From: Mediterraneibacter butyricigenes | GTDB taxonomy: Bacteria > Bacillota > Clostridia > Lachnospirales > Lachnospiraceae | Length of the DNA: 64,000 bases | Direction of reading: 5' to 3' | NCBI RefSeq assembly: GCF_003574295.1 | Contig: NZ_BHGK01000001.1 | Coordinates: 620,001-684,000, forward strand | In this document: positions 48,490 to 57,990 of the stretch, in pieces | Numbering within the stretch: the stretch's first letter is position 1 | Layout: every line of letters starts with the position of its first letter | Program-made: the position numbers and the translations under genes | The notes under the pieces: generated by a model | Told to the model about the DNA's origin: nothing | The model's input: the letters and a program-made list of their open reading frames with translations, nothing else | The model's database searches: none

Positions 48490-49431
48490 TTATGCTTTTT
48501 CTTGAAAAGCTTTCAGTTTTTCTGGTGTCGGAAGTCCTTCGTTATCACCAATATTCATAACTTGGATCGCTCCGATTGCATTTCCTCTCTTGACGCTCGT
48601 CTGAAGGTCTAATCCCTCTAAGATTCCACTTAACACACCAACAGCAAATCCATCTCCGGCTCCTACTGTATCAACTACTTTTTCGACTTTGTAGCCTGCT
48701 ACATCAAACTGCTCATTTGCAGTCTGTACATAAGCGCCTTTTGATCCATCTTTAATGATAACTCCTTTCGCTCCCTGTTCCATATAGAAGTCTGCCGCTT
48801 TCTCCTTATCGTCCGTTCCTGCAAGGATCTTGCATTCTCCGATTCCCGGAAGTACATAATCCGCCTTCGCTGCAAGCTGATTGATCACGGTACACATAGT
48901 CTCTTCATCTTCCCATAATGCCGGTCTTAAATTCGGGTCAAACGTAAGAGGAATTCCAGCTACTTTCGTACGGTCCATGAGACGAAATGTCGCTTCTCTC
49001 GCGCTCTTAGAAAGTGCAGGCGGAATGCCCGTCACATGGACAAGTTCCACATCTGTCAAATCAATCGCATCAATTTCCTTTGTTGTAATATGTGATGCAG
49101 CAGAACCTTTTCTATAATATGGTGCATACGGATCACTTCCGTCTGTTACACGGTTTTTCAACTGAATTCCCGTTCTGTATACATCATCAAAAGTTACAAG
49201 CGCAGTTCCAATATTATTTTTCTTTAATGATTTTTCAATGTAGTGTCCAAATGGATCATCTCCAAGCCTTGTAAGATACTCAACCTTATGTCCTAATCTG
49301 GATAATCCAATGGAAACATTTACTTCTGCACCGGACATAGCTCTCGTAAAATGTTCTACGTCTTCCAGAGGTCCTGTTGTATCGGCAATCAGAAGCGCCA
49401 TTGGCTCACCAAATAAAATCGTTTTTCCCAT
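48490..49431 (-). CDS. kdgK: 2-dehydro-3-deoxygluconokinase (PfkB family)
   Basis: 313 residues. PfkB signatures: an N-terminal FGEPMALLIAD, GAEVNVSIGLSRLG, FDPNLRPALWEDEE and the ATP/anion-hole DTVGAGDGFAVGVLSG with the catalytic Asp. It phosphorylates 2-keto-3-deoxygluconate to KDPG, the substrate of the aldolase encoded just upstream. Last gene of the operon; an IS end lies 5 bp past its stop. Confidence 0.9.
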   Translation of the reverse strand: MGKTILFGEPMALLIADTTGPLEDVEHFTRAMSGAEVNVSIGLSRLGHKVEYLTRLGDDPFGHYIEKSLKKNNIGTALVTFDDVYRTGIQLKNRVTDGSDPYAPYYRKGSAASHITTKEIDAIDLTDVELVHVTGIPPALSKSAREATFRLMDRTKVAGIPLTFDPNLRPALWEDEETMCTVINQLAAKADYVLPGIGECKILAGTDDKEKAADFYMEQGAKGVIIKDGSKGAYVQTANEQFDVAGYKVEKVVDTVGAGDGFAVGVLSGILEGLDLQTSVKRGNAIGAIQVMNIGDNEGLPTPEKLKAFQEKA

Positions 49432-49454
49432 TTTTCTTTCCTTTCCGACAGACT

Positions 49455-50432
49455 CTATACTTCTTTTGGCTTTCTTACGAGATGAATCGCAAATCCACCT
49501 ACTTCTTCTGCCATATAAACTGCCTGTATCTTTCCATTCGGACGATATACAATACTATCTTCATTGAATCCCACACCTTTTCTCTCCAGATATGCTTTTG
49601 CACGCTCTACAGAATATGTTGCGATTGCAATGTGTCCTTTCTTTCCAAGGAACGGACTCTTCATCGTTTCCACATATCCTGCTGAGAAAATAGAGCTTGG
49701 ATTTTCATTTGGAGCAAATCCAAACATTCCGTCAAATGCATCTGCAACTTTATGTGCTTCCACCTCATTAAAACAGTTGATGCCTACATGAGCCAGACGG
49801 AATCCAAGCATACTTCTTACAGCCTCTTCTGTCAGTTCTTTAATCTTATCAAAGTTTCCTGCCTCGATTTCTGCAGATGGCACCATCCATGTTCCGCCAC
49901 ACGCCAAAATAAAATCTTCTGCAAGATAATCGCTCACATTAGAAGGATTGATTCCTCCCGTTGGCATAAAACGCATCTGGCTATAAGGAGCAGACATTGC
50001 TTTGATGGCTTTTAATCCACCAGCTGCTTCTGCCGGGAAAAATTTCCCTACTTTCAGTCCGTATTTAATGGCCTGTTCAATATCACTTGGATTTGCACAT
50101 CCCGGAAGAATCGGGATTTCTTTGTCCACACAATATTTCACTGTATCCGGATTCAGACCTGGGCTTACAATAAATTTTGCACCGGCTGCAACTGCTTCAT
50201 CTACCTGCTCTGCGTTAAGAACTGTACCTGCTCCTACGAGCATATCCGGAAATGCTTCTGTCATCGCAGCAATGGAATCTTTTGCTGCATCTGTACGAAA
50301 TGTAACTTCTGCACAAGGAAGACCACCTTCGCACAATGCTTTTGCCAGAGGCACAGCATCTTTTGCATCATTCAATTTAATCACAGGAAGAATTCCCATA
50401 CTTTCGATCTGTTTAAATAATTCTTCAGCCAT
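49455..50432 (-). CDS. eda: KDPG/KHG aldolase fused to a VOC (glyoxalase-like) domain
   Basis: 325 residues. Residues 1-210 are a class I KDPG aldolase: LPVIKLNDAKDAVPLAKALC, EVTFRTDAA with the catalytic Glu, VGAGTVLN, GKFFPAE with the Schiff-base Lys, and PTGGINPSNVSDYL. Residues 215-325 are an added VOC-like domain (RLAHVGINCFNEVEAHKVAD, GHIAIATYSVERAKAYLERK, VGGFAIHLV). The stand-alone enzyme is about 205-215 residues, so the tail is a true fusion. It cleaves KDPG to pyruvate and glyceraldehyde-3-phosphate. Confidence 0.92.
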   Translation of the reverse strand: MAEELFKQIESMGILPVIKLNDAKDAVPLAKALCEGGLPCAEVTFRTDAAKDSIAAMTEAFPDMLVGAGTVLNAEQVDEAVAAGAKFIVSPGLNPDTVKYCVDKEIPILPGCANPSDIEQAIKYGLKVGKFFPAEAAGGLKAIKAMSAPYSQMRFMPTGGINPSNVSDYLAEDFILACGGTWMVPSAEIEAGNFDKIKELTEEAVRSMLGFRLAHVGINCFNEVEAHKVADAFDGMFGFAPNENPSSIFSAGYVETMKSPFLGKKGHIAIATYSVERAKAYLERKGVGFNEDSIVYRPNGKIQAVYMAEEVGGFAIHLVRKPKEV

Positions 50433-50443
50433 TTTACTTCCTC

Positions 50444-51397
50444 CTATGCCAGTTTATTGATTGGATAGTGAATTGCTTCGCCTTTTGCAAATCTTACAGA
50501 TTCTTCTGCAACCTTTCTCTTTAATTCACTTGCAGCCTCTTCGGAATACCATGCCATATGAGGTGTTACAATCACATTTTCATGTTTGAACAATTTTGAA
50601 TCTTTGCTGACTGGTTCGCCTAGCATACAGTCAAGTGCCGCTCCCTTGATTTCTCCGTCCGTCAATGCCTGATCCAAATCATCTTCATTGATGATGCCTC
50701 CACGAGCTACATTGATAAGGACTGCAGAATTTTTCATCTTTTTGAATGTTTCTTTGTTAAATAAGTCTTTGTTTCCATCTGCCGGGCAATGCAAAGAAAT
50801 AATATCCGATTTTTTAATTACATCTTCGACAGATACAGCTGTCACATATTCATCTGTCTCCGGAGTTGCCTTGAAATAAGGATCCGTTCCGATTACATTG
50901 AATCCAAGCGCATGCATTTTCTTTGCAAAATTACGTCCGATTCTTCCAAGTCCTACAACACCGACTGTCAGCTCACTGAATCTGTGGATTGGAATAGATT
51001 TTATGTAATCCCATTTTTCATTCTTTGTAAACTGATTCATCTTCACAACTTCTCTTACCATAGACATTGCCAATGCGATTGCATGATCTGCCACCTCATT
51101 CATTCCATAGTCCGGAACATTTCCAACCTGAATACCACGTTTTGTAGCTTCCGGTACATCAATGGTATCGACACCAACTCCATAGCGGACAACATATTTT
51201 AATTTCGGACAGTTTTCCATAACTTTTTTTGTAATCTTTGCATACTGCACAATAAAAATTTCTGCATCCTGACACTGTGCGATTACTTCATCTTCTGTAA
51301 TTGCCTGTTTCAGTTCGACTTCCATTCCTGCATCTTTAAATACTTTTTTCTCAATATCAATACTGTCATGATCACAGTCTGTAATAATTACTTTCAT
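50444..51397 (-). CDS. D-2-hydroxyacid dehydrogenase
   Basis: 317 residues from ATG 51397 (GGAGGAATTAATA). Rossmann motif VGVVGLGRIGRNFA, substrate Arg in INVARGGIINEDDL, and a catalytic pair with TPHMAWYSEEA His. It belongs to the SerA/CtBP-like family, reducing a 2-oxo acid. Its place in the uronate operon suggests a role on a keto-acid intermediate, but the substrate is not known. Confidence 0.88.
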   Translation of the reverse strand: MKVIITDCDHDSIDIEKKVFKDAGMEVELKQAITEDEVIAQCQDAEIFIVQYAKITKKVMENCPKLKYVVRYGVGVDTIDVPEATKRGIQVGNVPDYGMNEVADHAIALAMSMVREVVKMNQFTKNEKWDYIKSIPIHRFSELTVGVVGLGRIGRNFAKKMHALGFNVIGTDPYFKATPETDEYVTAVSVEDVIKKSDIISLHCPADGNKDLFNKETFKKMKNSAVLINVARGGIINEDDLDQALTDGEIKGAALDCMLGEPVSKDSKLFKHENVIVTPHMAWYSEEAASELKRKVAEESVRFAKGEAIHYPINKLA

Positions 51398-51430
51398 TAT
51401 TAATTCCTCCAAATATTTCTTCTCTTTTCA

Positions 51431-52189
51431 CTAGCGTACAAGATATCCGCCATCTACCGGAATAATTGCTCCGTTAAGGTAATCCGATGCTTCCGATGCC
51501 AAAAATACGCAAGGTCCTTTCATATCTTCCGGCGTTCCCCATTTCTTAGCAGGGATACGATTTGTAATGGCTTCTTTTCTCGGATTACTTGGATCAAGGA
51601 GTGCTGTGTTCATCTCTGTCGCCATATAGCCAGGTGCCAGAGAGTTGACGTTGATTCCTTTTTCTGCCCATTCGTTACAGAATGCCTTTGTAATCTGTGC
51701 TACACCACCTTTAGATGCTGCATAAGCAGGCACGGTATATCCGCCGAAAAATGTAAGCATAGAAGATACCGTAATAATTTTTCCTTTACTTTTCTGTGCC
51801 ATAAACTGTTTTTCAGCAAGCTGACAAAGTTCAAATACTGCTGTCAGGTTTACGTCGATTACTCTTCTCCAGTCTTCCATCGGAAATTCCTCTGCCGGAT
51901 GTCTGCTCTGCATGCCATGTGCGGTAACGAGAATATCCAGATGTCCACCGAGTGCTGCTAATGATTCATCGAATGCTGCTTTTAATGCTTTTTCATCTCC
52001 GAGATCTGCCTGCACGCCTGTGCAGGTAAATCCCTTCTCGCAAAATTCTTTTGCTCTGTCTTTAATACTATCTCTTGTTCCTATAATAACAACTTCGCAT
52101 CCGGCCTCCATCAATCCTTCTGCCATTCCATGTCCAAGACCTCTGGATCCACCTGTTACGATTGCTTTTTTTCCTGTCAGATCAAACAT
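51431..52189 (-). CDS. kduD: KduD-like short-chain dehydrogenase
   Basis: 252 residues from ATG 52189. FDLTGKKAIVTGGSRGLGHG (cofactor motif), catalytic Ser in TVSSMLTFFGGYTVPAYAAS with YxxxK (YAASK), and IPVDGGYLVR at the end. Matches 2-dehydro-3-deoxy-D-gluconate 5-dehydrogenase, which reduces 2,5-diketo-3-deoxygluconate to KDG. The isomerase is upstream and the kinase and aldolase downstream, completing the pathway. Confidence 0.85.
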   Translation of the reverse strand: MFDLTGKKAIVTGGSRGLGHGMAEGLMEAGCEVVIIGTRDSIKDRAKEFCEKGFTCTGVQADLGDEKALKAAFDESLAALGGHLDILVTAHGMQSRHPAEEFPMEDWRRVIDVNLTAVFELCQLAEKQFMAQKSKGKIITVSSMLTFFGGYTVPAYAASKGGVAQITKAFCNEWAEKGINVNSLAPGYMATEMNTALLDPSNPRKEAITNRIPAKKWGTPEDMKGPCVFLASEASDYLNGAIIPVDGGYLVR

Positions 52190-52232
52190 ACCAATTGATT
52201 TACCACCTCTGCTATTTCTATTTTTCATTTAA

Positions 52233-53030
52233 CTATTTATCAAAAACCGGATCATTGATTGCCAGATCATATCTTCTGCTTTCATGTTTGAATGCTGCGA
52301 GCACCCAAAGATATGCATTTCTTCCACCCGGACTTGCCACAGTCGGATGATAACCACATGGAGCCTGTACCATTGTTCCGGAATGAACCGTATGTGTTAC
52401 AATGTCTTCCACTTCTCCACTCTTTAAATAGCTTACGTGGAATCCAAATCTTGGAAGTGGCATATCAAAGTAGCAATATACTTCTTCCAGATCTTTTTCA
52501 TGCTGATGCGGCGGCCAGCTTGTCCATGCACCCTCTCCGGACCACGTAAGTCCACAGATCAGTCTGGATGCGGAATCCTGAGGCGCAAGTGTAAACATTA
52601 CTTCTCTCTGACCGGCACCTGTTCCATGTATCTGATGAACATCTCCTATTGGAAGGGATGGATCAAATTTTCTGAAATGTGGCTCTCCGATTCCTTCATA
52701 TTTTGCTGCCGCAATATAGAAAATACAATCTTCTTCTGCAGTAATTGTCAACGCATCATTTCCAGGAATGTAGCAGGAGTCATATTTTTCCATCTCCTGA
52801 TTTAATTCTTTATGCCCACTAAGCTTCGCCTTGCCGGCTAAAAGAACCGGATGCATCTCCAACTCACCTGATTCTAATGTATAAGAATTTCCTTTTTGCA
52901 AATTCAGACGGAACATCTGTGCCTCCTGACACTCGCAAGTGTCAGGGGTGATTACTTTATGAAATCCTTCTGCGTCAGATGACTGAACGCTCCATTTTTC
53001 CATTCTTTCTTTGTTTTTTAAATTCTGCAT
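52233..53030 (-). CDS. KduI/IolB-type deoxyuronate isomerase
   Basis: 265 residues, cupin type: SWPPHQHEKDLEEVYCYFDM supplies metal-binding His and Glu, HTVHSGTMVQAPCGYHPTVA a further His. It resembles IolB (5-deoxyglucuronate isomerase) more than classical KduI. In this operon it most likely converts 5-keto-4-deoxyuronate to 2,5-diketo-3-deoxygluconate. GGAAGG precedes the ATG. Confidence 0.83.
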   Translation of the reverse strand: MQNLKNKERMEKWSVQSSDAEGFHKVITPDTCECQEAQMFRLNLQKGNSYTLESGELEMHPVLLAGKAKLSGHKELNQEMEKYDSCYIPGNDALTITAEEDCIFYIAAAKYEGIGEPHFRKFDPSLPIGDVHQIHGTGAGQREVMFTLAPQDSASRLICGLTWSGEGAWTSWPPHQHEKDLEEVYCYFDMPLPRFGFHVSYLKSGEVEDIVTHTVHSGTMVQAPCGYHPTVASPGGRNAYLWVLAAFKHESRRYDLAINDPVFDK

Positions 53031-53069
53031 ATTTATCCATCCTTCCGTAGTTCTAAAGTCTGTTGTTAT

Positions 53070-54350
53070 TTATCCTAAAAACAGTGTACTGATTGCCGGA
53101 ATCAGAACGACTGCAAAGAATACGAGTACATATCCAATAAAAAATGGTATCTGACCTTTGGCGATCTGTCCCATTTTCAATTTTGTAACGGAAGCTGCTG
53201 AGAAAATGTTAACAGCTACCGGAGGTGTCATTGTACCGATCACATTTGAAATTGCTACGATCATACCAAAATGGATCGCATCGATTCCAAGGCTGCTTGC
53301 GATTGGCCAGAGGATCGGAACCATAAGTACACATGTTGCAATACCTTCCAGAAATGTTCCAAAGATCAGAAGAATGATTGCAACTACGATACAGAATACC
53401 GTCTTGCTTAAATGCATTCCTACAATTGCATGTACCAACTCTCCTGAAATTCCTGAATAAGCAAAGATCCATGAAAATGCTGTAGATGTTGCAATGATAA
53501 ATAAAATCATTGCGGCTCCTTTTGCTGAATCAATAAAGATCGGCACTAAATCTTTTACCGTAATTTCTCTGTAAATAAACATTCCTGCGATCAGTGCCCA
53601 CACAACGGCTACTGCTGCAGATTCTGTAGGTGTCAGAAGTCCGGAATAAATTCCTCCAAGAATAATGACCGGAAGCAGGATTGCCGGGATCGCACGTAAA
53701 AAAGTATCTCCAAATTCTTTTAATGTCGGACGTTTTTCTGCTTTTGGCCACTGCTCTTTATGTGCAAGTACTAATACAACGATCATCAATACAAGCATAA
53801 TGATCACACCAATGAACATTCCGGATGTAAACATATCACTGATAGAAGCACCTGTAATCGTTCCATATACTACCATAATAATGCTTGGTGGAATAATAGG
53901 TCCAAGACCTCCCGATACTACTAACAGACCTGCGGTTCTGTCTTTTGGATATCCCATCTTAACCATTTCAGGATAAAGCATAGACCCAATTGCAATTACC
54001 GTTGCAGGTGCAGATCCGGAAAGTGCTGCAAAGAATGCACATGCAAGTACAAGAGCAAGTGCCATACCACCACGAACACCACCAACAATACTATTTGCAA
54101 AGTTAACAAGTCGTCTTGAAATACCACCCTTTGTCATCAGGTTACCTGCGAGAATGAAGAATGGAATTGCCATAATGGATGTGGACTCCAGTCCTCCGAA
54201 TATTCTCTGTGCAATAATTCCTGTTGTTACAGTAAAATCTGGACTAAATACGATGGTTGCCCATACGGAAGCACCTAATGCAAATGCAATCGGTACTCCG
54301 ATAATAAGGAACACTGCCATCGTTCCGAATAAAAGTAATGCTGTTCCCAT
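53070..54350 (-). CDS. dctM: TRAP transporter large membrane subunit
   Basis: 426 residues, about 12 hydrophobic segments and the DctM signatures GVPIAFALGASVWA, LAGNLMTKGGISRRLVNFAN, PPSIIMVVYG and GTMTPPVAVNIFSA. It forms the sodium-coupled channel of a TRAP uptake system with the DctQ and DctP genes upstream. Its start overlaps the dctQ stop by 1 bp. Confidence 0.95.
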   Translation of the reverse strand: MGTALLLFGTMAVFLIIGVPIAFALGASVWATIVFSPDFTVTTGIIAQRIFGGLESTSIMAIPFFILAGNLMTKGGISRRLVNFANSIVGGVRGGMALALVLACAFFAALSGSAPATVIAIGSMLYPEMVKMGYPKDRTAGLLVVSGGLGPIIPPSIIMVVYGTITGASISDMFTSGMFIGVIIMLVLMIVVLVLAHKEQWPKAEKRPTLKEFGDTFLRAIPAILLPVIILGGIYSGLLTPTESAAVAVVWALIAGMFIYREITVKDLVPIFIDSAKGAAMILFIIATSTAFSWIFAYSGISGELVHAIVGMHLSKTVFCIVVAIILLIFGTFLEGIATCVLMVPILWPIASSLGIDAIHFGMIVAISNVIGTMTPPVAVNIFSAASVTKLKMGQIAKGQIPFFIGYVLVFFAVVLIPAISTLFLG

Positions 54351-54859
54351 TAGGCTTCTACCTCCTCATCTTCAAAACTATCACCTTTCGCAATTTTGAT
54401 CACAATCTCAATTGCCATTCCAAGCTGTACAAGTACGATCATCGCAAAACTGATAACCAATGCTGCATATGGAACTGTCATTGGCAGGCGCAATGCTGCA
54501 GAAGTCTGGCCGATGCGTGCCTGTACTGCTACCATTTTTACTGCTGTTATAAGGATCGTTGACGAAAAGATCAATACGACGATCTTTGCACACAGGCTTA
54601 CAATTCCTTTGCAGCTTCCATGAAGCTTATCTGTAACTGCCGTTACCGCAATCTGTGAGCCATCACGCAAACCGATCTCCGTTCCAATCAGTGCCATATA
54701 GATCATGCAGTACGTAGATGCCTCATCAAACCAGACAATTGGCAATTTAAATATATTTCTATTTACAACCTGAGCGAAAGAACAGATAACCATCAAAGCA
54801 AATGTGACAGCCATGATAAAATTTTCCGCAGTCGTCAGGCCTTTCAATACTTTCTTCAT
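54350..54859 (-). CDS. dctQ: TRAP transporter small membrane subunit
   Basis: 169 residues from ATG 54859 (AGGAGGAAGAAAAGA). Four membrane helices; the DctQ hallmark FDEASTYCMIYMALIGTEIG and GSQIAVTAVTDKL are present. A charged tail (KGDSFEDEEVEA) overlaps dctM. Partner of the large subunit. Confidence 0.93.
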   Translation of the reverse strand: MKKVLKGLTTAENFIMAVTFALMVICSFAQVVNRNIFKLPIVWFDEASTYCMIYMALIGTEIGLRDGSQIAVTAVTDKLHGSCKGIVSLCAKIVVLIFSSTILITAVKMVAVQARIGQTSAALRLPMTVPYAALVISFAMIVLVQLGMAIEIVIKIAKGDSFEDEEVEA

Positions 54860-54872
54860 TCTTTTCTTCCTC

Positions 54873-55895
54873 CTATTTTGTCTCGGCAATAACCTGGTCT
54901 ACTGCTTTCTGCCATGTTGGATCAAATTTGAATCCACGCTTCTTGGCTTCTGCTTCATATGCGCTCTTAAGTTCTTTCATGTCGATGTTCCAGAACTTCA
55001 CGCCTTTCTTCTTCAGTTCTTTAATTGCCTCATTATTTGCATCCTTCAGATACTGACGCTCTGCTTTATATCCTTCTTCGCATCCTTCCATGAATTCGTC
55101 TTTCAGATCATCCGGAATCATCTTCCATGCTTTATCAGACATCATAACCGGGATATACGTGAATGCATGATGTGTATAGGTTACATTTTTTGTGACTTCA
55201 TAATAGCCATTTGACAAACAGTTACTTACTGCATTTTCACAGGCATCGATCGTTCCCTGCTGAAGACCTGTAAATACTTCGTTGTATGCCATTGCTGTCG
55301 GCATTGCACCGAATGACTGGAATGCTGCCATATGAAACTGGTTCTGCATTGTACGAATCTTTACACCTTTGAAATCTGAAATTGATTTAATCGGCTTCTT
55401 TGAAAATGTATCACGGAATCCAGATTCCAAATATCCAATCACATGTACATTAAGCTTATCTTCTGCTGCCTTGGAAATAAGATCTCCCACCGGTCCGTCT
55501 ACCGCTGCATGTGCCTGCTCTTCATTTTCCCAAAGATACGGCTGATCCAAAATATCCATCTCCGGGATAAAGTTTGTCAATACAGAATTTGCTGCAGATG
55601 CAATGTCCAAATCTCCCTGACTGCAAAGCTCTACGGAACCTCTTTCATCTCCGAGTGCTCCACCCGTTACAACTACGATTTTGATCTCGCCGTCTGTCTT
55701 CTCATACACAGCGTCTGCCATTGCTTTTGCGCCTTTATAAATTGGAGAAGCCTCTCCATCAACAATTGCCATACGGAAAACAAGTTGCTCTTTTTCTGAA
55801 GATTTTTTGCTTCCGCATGCAGTTGCAGATGTAACAACCATTGCCATCATAAGCAACACTGCTATTACTTGTTTCCCTTTCTTAATTTTTCGCAT
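54873..55895 (-). CDS. dctP: TRAP transporter solute-binding lipoprotein
   Basis: 340 residues. Lipoprotein signal (KKGKQVIAVLLMMAMVVTSA with the lipobox ending at Cys27, TATAC), then FRMAIVDGEASPIYKGAKAM, GALGDERGSVELCSQGDLDI, the substrate-carboxylate Arg region in GVKIRTMQNQFHM, and YNEVFTGLQQGTIDACENAV. It captures an acidic sugar outside the membrane. First gene of the uronate operon, downstream of the predicted promoter and operator. GGAGGAAGAGAA precedes the ATG. Confidence 0.93.
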   Translation of the reverse strand: MRKIKKGKQVIAVLLMMAMVVTSATACGSKKSSEKEQLVFRMAIVDGEASPIYKGAKAMADAVYEKTDGEIKIVVVTGGALGDERGSVELCSQGDLDIASAANSVLTNFIPEMDILDQPYLWENEEQAHAAVDGPVGDLISKAAEDKLNVHVIGYLESGFRDTFSKKPIKSISDFKGVKIRTMQNQFHMAAFQSFGAMPTAMAYNEVFTGLQQGTIDACENAVSNCLSNGYYEVTKNVTYTHHAFTYIPVMMSDKAWKMIPDDLKDEFMEGCEEGYKAERQYLKDANNEAIKELKKKGVKFWNIDMKELKSAYEAEAKKRGFKFDPTWQKAVDQVIAETK

Positions 55896-55946
55896 TTCTC
55901 TTCCTCCATCTCATACACGTTTTTAAATTTGTCATATTACTTCTCC

Positions 55947-55963
55947 ATACACGTACGATGTAT
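55947..55963. promoter_or_regulatory. Probable GntR operator of the uronate operon
   Basis: ATACACGTACGATGTAT, a near-perfect palindrome just after a leftward promoter (TTGACT about 56003-55998, 17 bp, AATGAT 55980-55975). An ATACACGT half-site recurs at 55913-55920. Suits the GntR/FadR regulator encoded at 56910. Confidence 0.5.
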
Positions 55964-56128
55964 TTATTGATTAAATCATTACACTTTTTGTAATAAAAGT
56001 CAATTATTGATATACTTTTAACAGTTCATTCTATGTTTTGCACAGTTTTTTCTGCTATTTTTTGAATTTCTTCACAACACCTGTCACCTCATTTTCAAGA
56101 ATTCATCATACATATTTCTATATTCATA

Positions 56129-56160
56129 TGATGTATTCAGCGTGTATTACCAATACATCA
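56129..56160. promoter_or_regulatory. Second inverted repeat upstream of dctP
   Basis: TGATGTATT (56129-56137) and AATACATCA (56152-56160), 14 bp apart; shares GATGTAT/ATACATC with the operator at 55947. Otherwise the 55975-56301 gap holds no recognisable gene. Confidence 0.45.
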
Positions 56161-56310
56161 TCTCTTTTAATTTTTTATAAATGCAGAAAAGACTCTGTCT
56201 TTTTTCTGAACAGAACCTCTTTATTCATTCACTATTTAACATTATTATTCTTTACATTTCACATTTTCGTGCTATAGCAGTTTGTAAAAAAAGTAGAGAG
56301 GATGAAAATA

Positions 56311-56766
56311 ATGAACACTAACGATTGTTTCTATTGTACCAAAGATGAACGCCTGCAGGGTCTGATGATAAAAATCTGCGACATGCCATGCGCTACATTC
56401 TATTTATTCAAAGACCAGCGATATACCGGCCGTTGTGTTCTCGCTTTCAACGACCACAAAGAAGAATTTTTCGAGTTAACACAGGAAGAGCGCAGCATTT
56501 TCAGCGAATCTACGGCCACATGCGCACGTGTTTTGAAAGACCTGTTCCACGCAGACAAGATCAACTATGCCGTGTACGGAGATCTCGGTTCCCATTTCCA
56601 TGTGCATCTCGTGCCAAAATTCAAAGATGGTCCGGAATGGGGCGGTCCTTTTACCGACACGAATCCAAAAACATTACTTACAGATGAAGCGTATGATGCT
56701 CGAATCCAGTTGATCAAAGATGCTCTGGCAAATTCAAGTCGAACGTACGTGAGACTTGGCGCGTGA
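56311..56766 (+). CDS. HIT-family nucleotide hydrolase/transferase
   Basis: 151 residues from ATG 56311 (GAGAGG upstream; an in-frame ATG 9 bases earlier is too close to that site). HIT motif HFHVHLVPK (HxHxH) near residue 104; an N-terminal CFYCTKDERL with CxxC may hold zinc. Hydrolyses nucleoside-phosphate bonds; substrate unknown. Divergent from the uronate operon. Confidence 0.85.
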   Translation: MNTNDCFYCTKDERLQGLMIKICDMPCATFYLFKDQRYTGRCVLAFNDHKEEFFELTQEERSIFSESTATCARVLKDLFHADKINYAVYGDLGSHFHVHLVPKFKDGPEWGGPFTDTNPKTLLTDEAYDARIQLIKDALANSSRTYVRLGA

Positions 56767-56860
56767 TTCTGGTCAGCAAAGCTGACATATTCCGATCAGA
56801 ATCACTGCGCATCCTCGCGTAGCGTTTATTGATAGAATTTATCCTAAAAACAAGAAAAAA

Positions 56861-56912
56861 GAAGCTGCCGCTTCACGAAAATTTATTCGTTAAAGCGACA
56901 GCCCCTTTTTTA
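56861..56912. terminator. Bidirectional terminator
   Basis: GCTGCCGCTTCACGAA and TTCGTTAAAGCGACAGC arms with T runs on both sides (CCCCTTTTTT plus strand, TTCTTTTTTC minus strand), between the convergent HIT and GntR genes. Confidence 0.85.
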
Positions 56913-57584
56913 ATAAGTGACCCCTGACCTGGTCGTGTTAAGGTGTGCGATCATTGCATATTTTGCACCTCTTGGATCGCGATTGGCAATTGCTTCCGCA
57001 ATAATCCGATGTTCTTCAATCGTCTTCTTTTTAAACTGGTCTCTCGTACCACCAACATTCAACTGTATCGAAGAGGTAATGATCGGCATCATCTTCCCAA
57101 TGATTCGATTGCCGCTGCACTCCGCTACTTTCTGATGAAATAGTGCATCCACTTTTATATAAGATTTATTCTCCGTGATCAAATCTTCCATCTGCCTGCA
57201 CTGTCTAAACAGTTCGTCGATTTGCGGCGTTGTCGCATTCATCGCCGCTAATTCTGCGATTTCTGGTTCCAGGATCATACGCACCTCCAGCATATCAAGC
57301 AATAATTTTTCGTCGGAATTTTCAAGGGCCAATCCAAGTGGATCCTCCGGTATTCCATTTTTATATGACACAAAAGTTCCTGCACCTTGTCTGACGTCTA
57401 ATATGTTATGAGACATAAGCGTTTTTATCGCTTCCCTCAGAGTTCCTCTCCCAACTCCGAGCATATCTGTAAGAACATGCTCACTTGGAAGACGTTCCCC
57501 CGGCTGCATATTATTATCTTTAATATATTCAATAATACGGTCCGCCGTCTTTTCCACCAATGTTCTTTCTTTCTTTTTTTCCAT
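56910..57584 (-). CDS. GntR-family (FadR/UxuR-type) regulator
   Basis: 224 residues from ATG 57584. Winged helix at the N-terminus (LVEKTADRIIEYIKDNNMQP, GERLPSEHVLTDMLGVGRGT, LREAIKTLMSHNILDVRQGA) and an FCD ligand domain (LDMLEVRMILEPEIAELAAM, YIKVDALFHQKVAECSGNRI with metal-ligand Asp and His, EEHRIIAEAIANRDPRGAKY). A typical sugar-acid-responsive repressor; the best candidate to control the dctP operon through ATACACGTACGATGTAT. Confidence 0.9.
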   Translation of the reverse strand: MEKKKERTLVEKTADRIIEYIKDNNMQPGERLPSEHVLTDMLGVGRGTLREAIKTLMSHNILDVRQGAGTFVSYKNGIPEDPLGLALENSDEKLLLDMLEVRMILEPEIAELAAMNATTPQIDELFRQCRQMEDLITENKSYIKVDALFHQKVAECSGNRIIGKMMPIITSSIQLNVGGTRDQFKKKTIEEHRIIAEAIANRDPRGAKYAMIAHLNTTRSGVTY

Positions 57585-57690
57585 ATCCTGCACCTGTTCT
57601 TTTCTATCAATATAGTAAAATTCTTATTGTACTAAGTATACGAAATTTGCTTTTTTTATTCAAGAACAAAAAAAGAAAGGGAGCATATCA

Positions 57691-57990
57691 ATGCTCCCTT
57701 CCTGTGGAAGAATGATTTACGTTTATCCCGAAAAGGATCTTCGTGCCTATCCCGGAGTGGAACGAGGTTCGACAGAATGGGAAGAAACATATAAAATCCG
57801 TGTAAATGTTAAAAAATCCATCAACCACTTTAAAGACAGCTTTTGCGTAGCTAACCGTAAAACCCAGAACGAAAAAACGCTTCATGCCGATTTACTTTTG
57901 GCTGGCATAGCCCAACTTGTTACATTAATCGTTGCTGATAAAATTCATCTACATCAATACATTCGAAGTCTTAAGCCTTTGATTGCATAA
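57691..57990 (+). pseudogene. Transposase C-terminal fragment
   Basis: About 99 codons ending NRKTQNEKTLHADLLLAGIA QLVTLIVADKIHLHQYIRSL KPLIA. The stretch GVERGSTEWEETYKIRVNVK KSINHFKDSF is the end of a DDE transposase (RTxVERxINxFK). The N-terminal two-thirds are missing. Confidence 0.75.
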
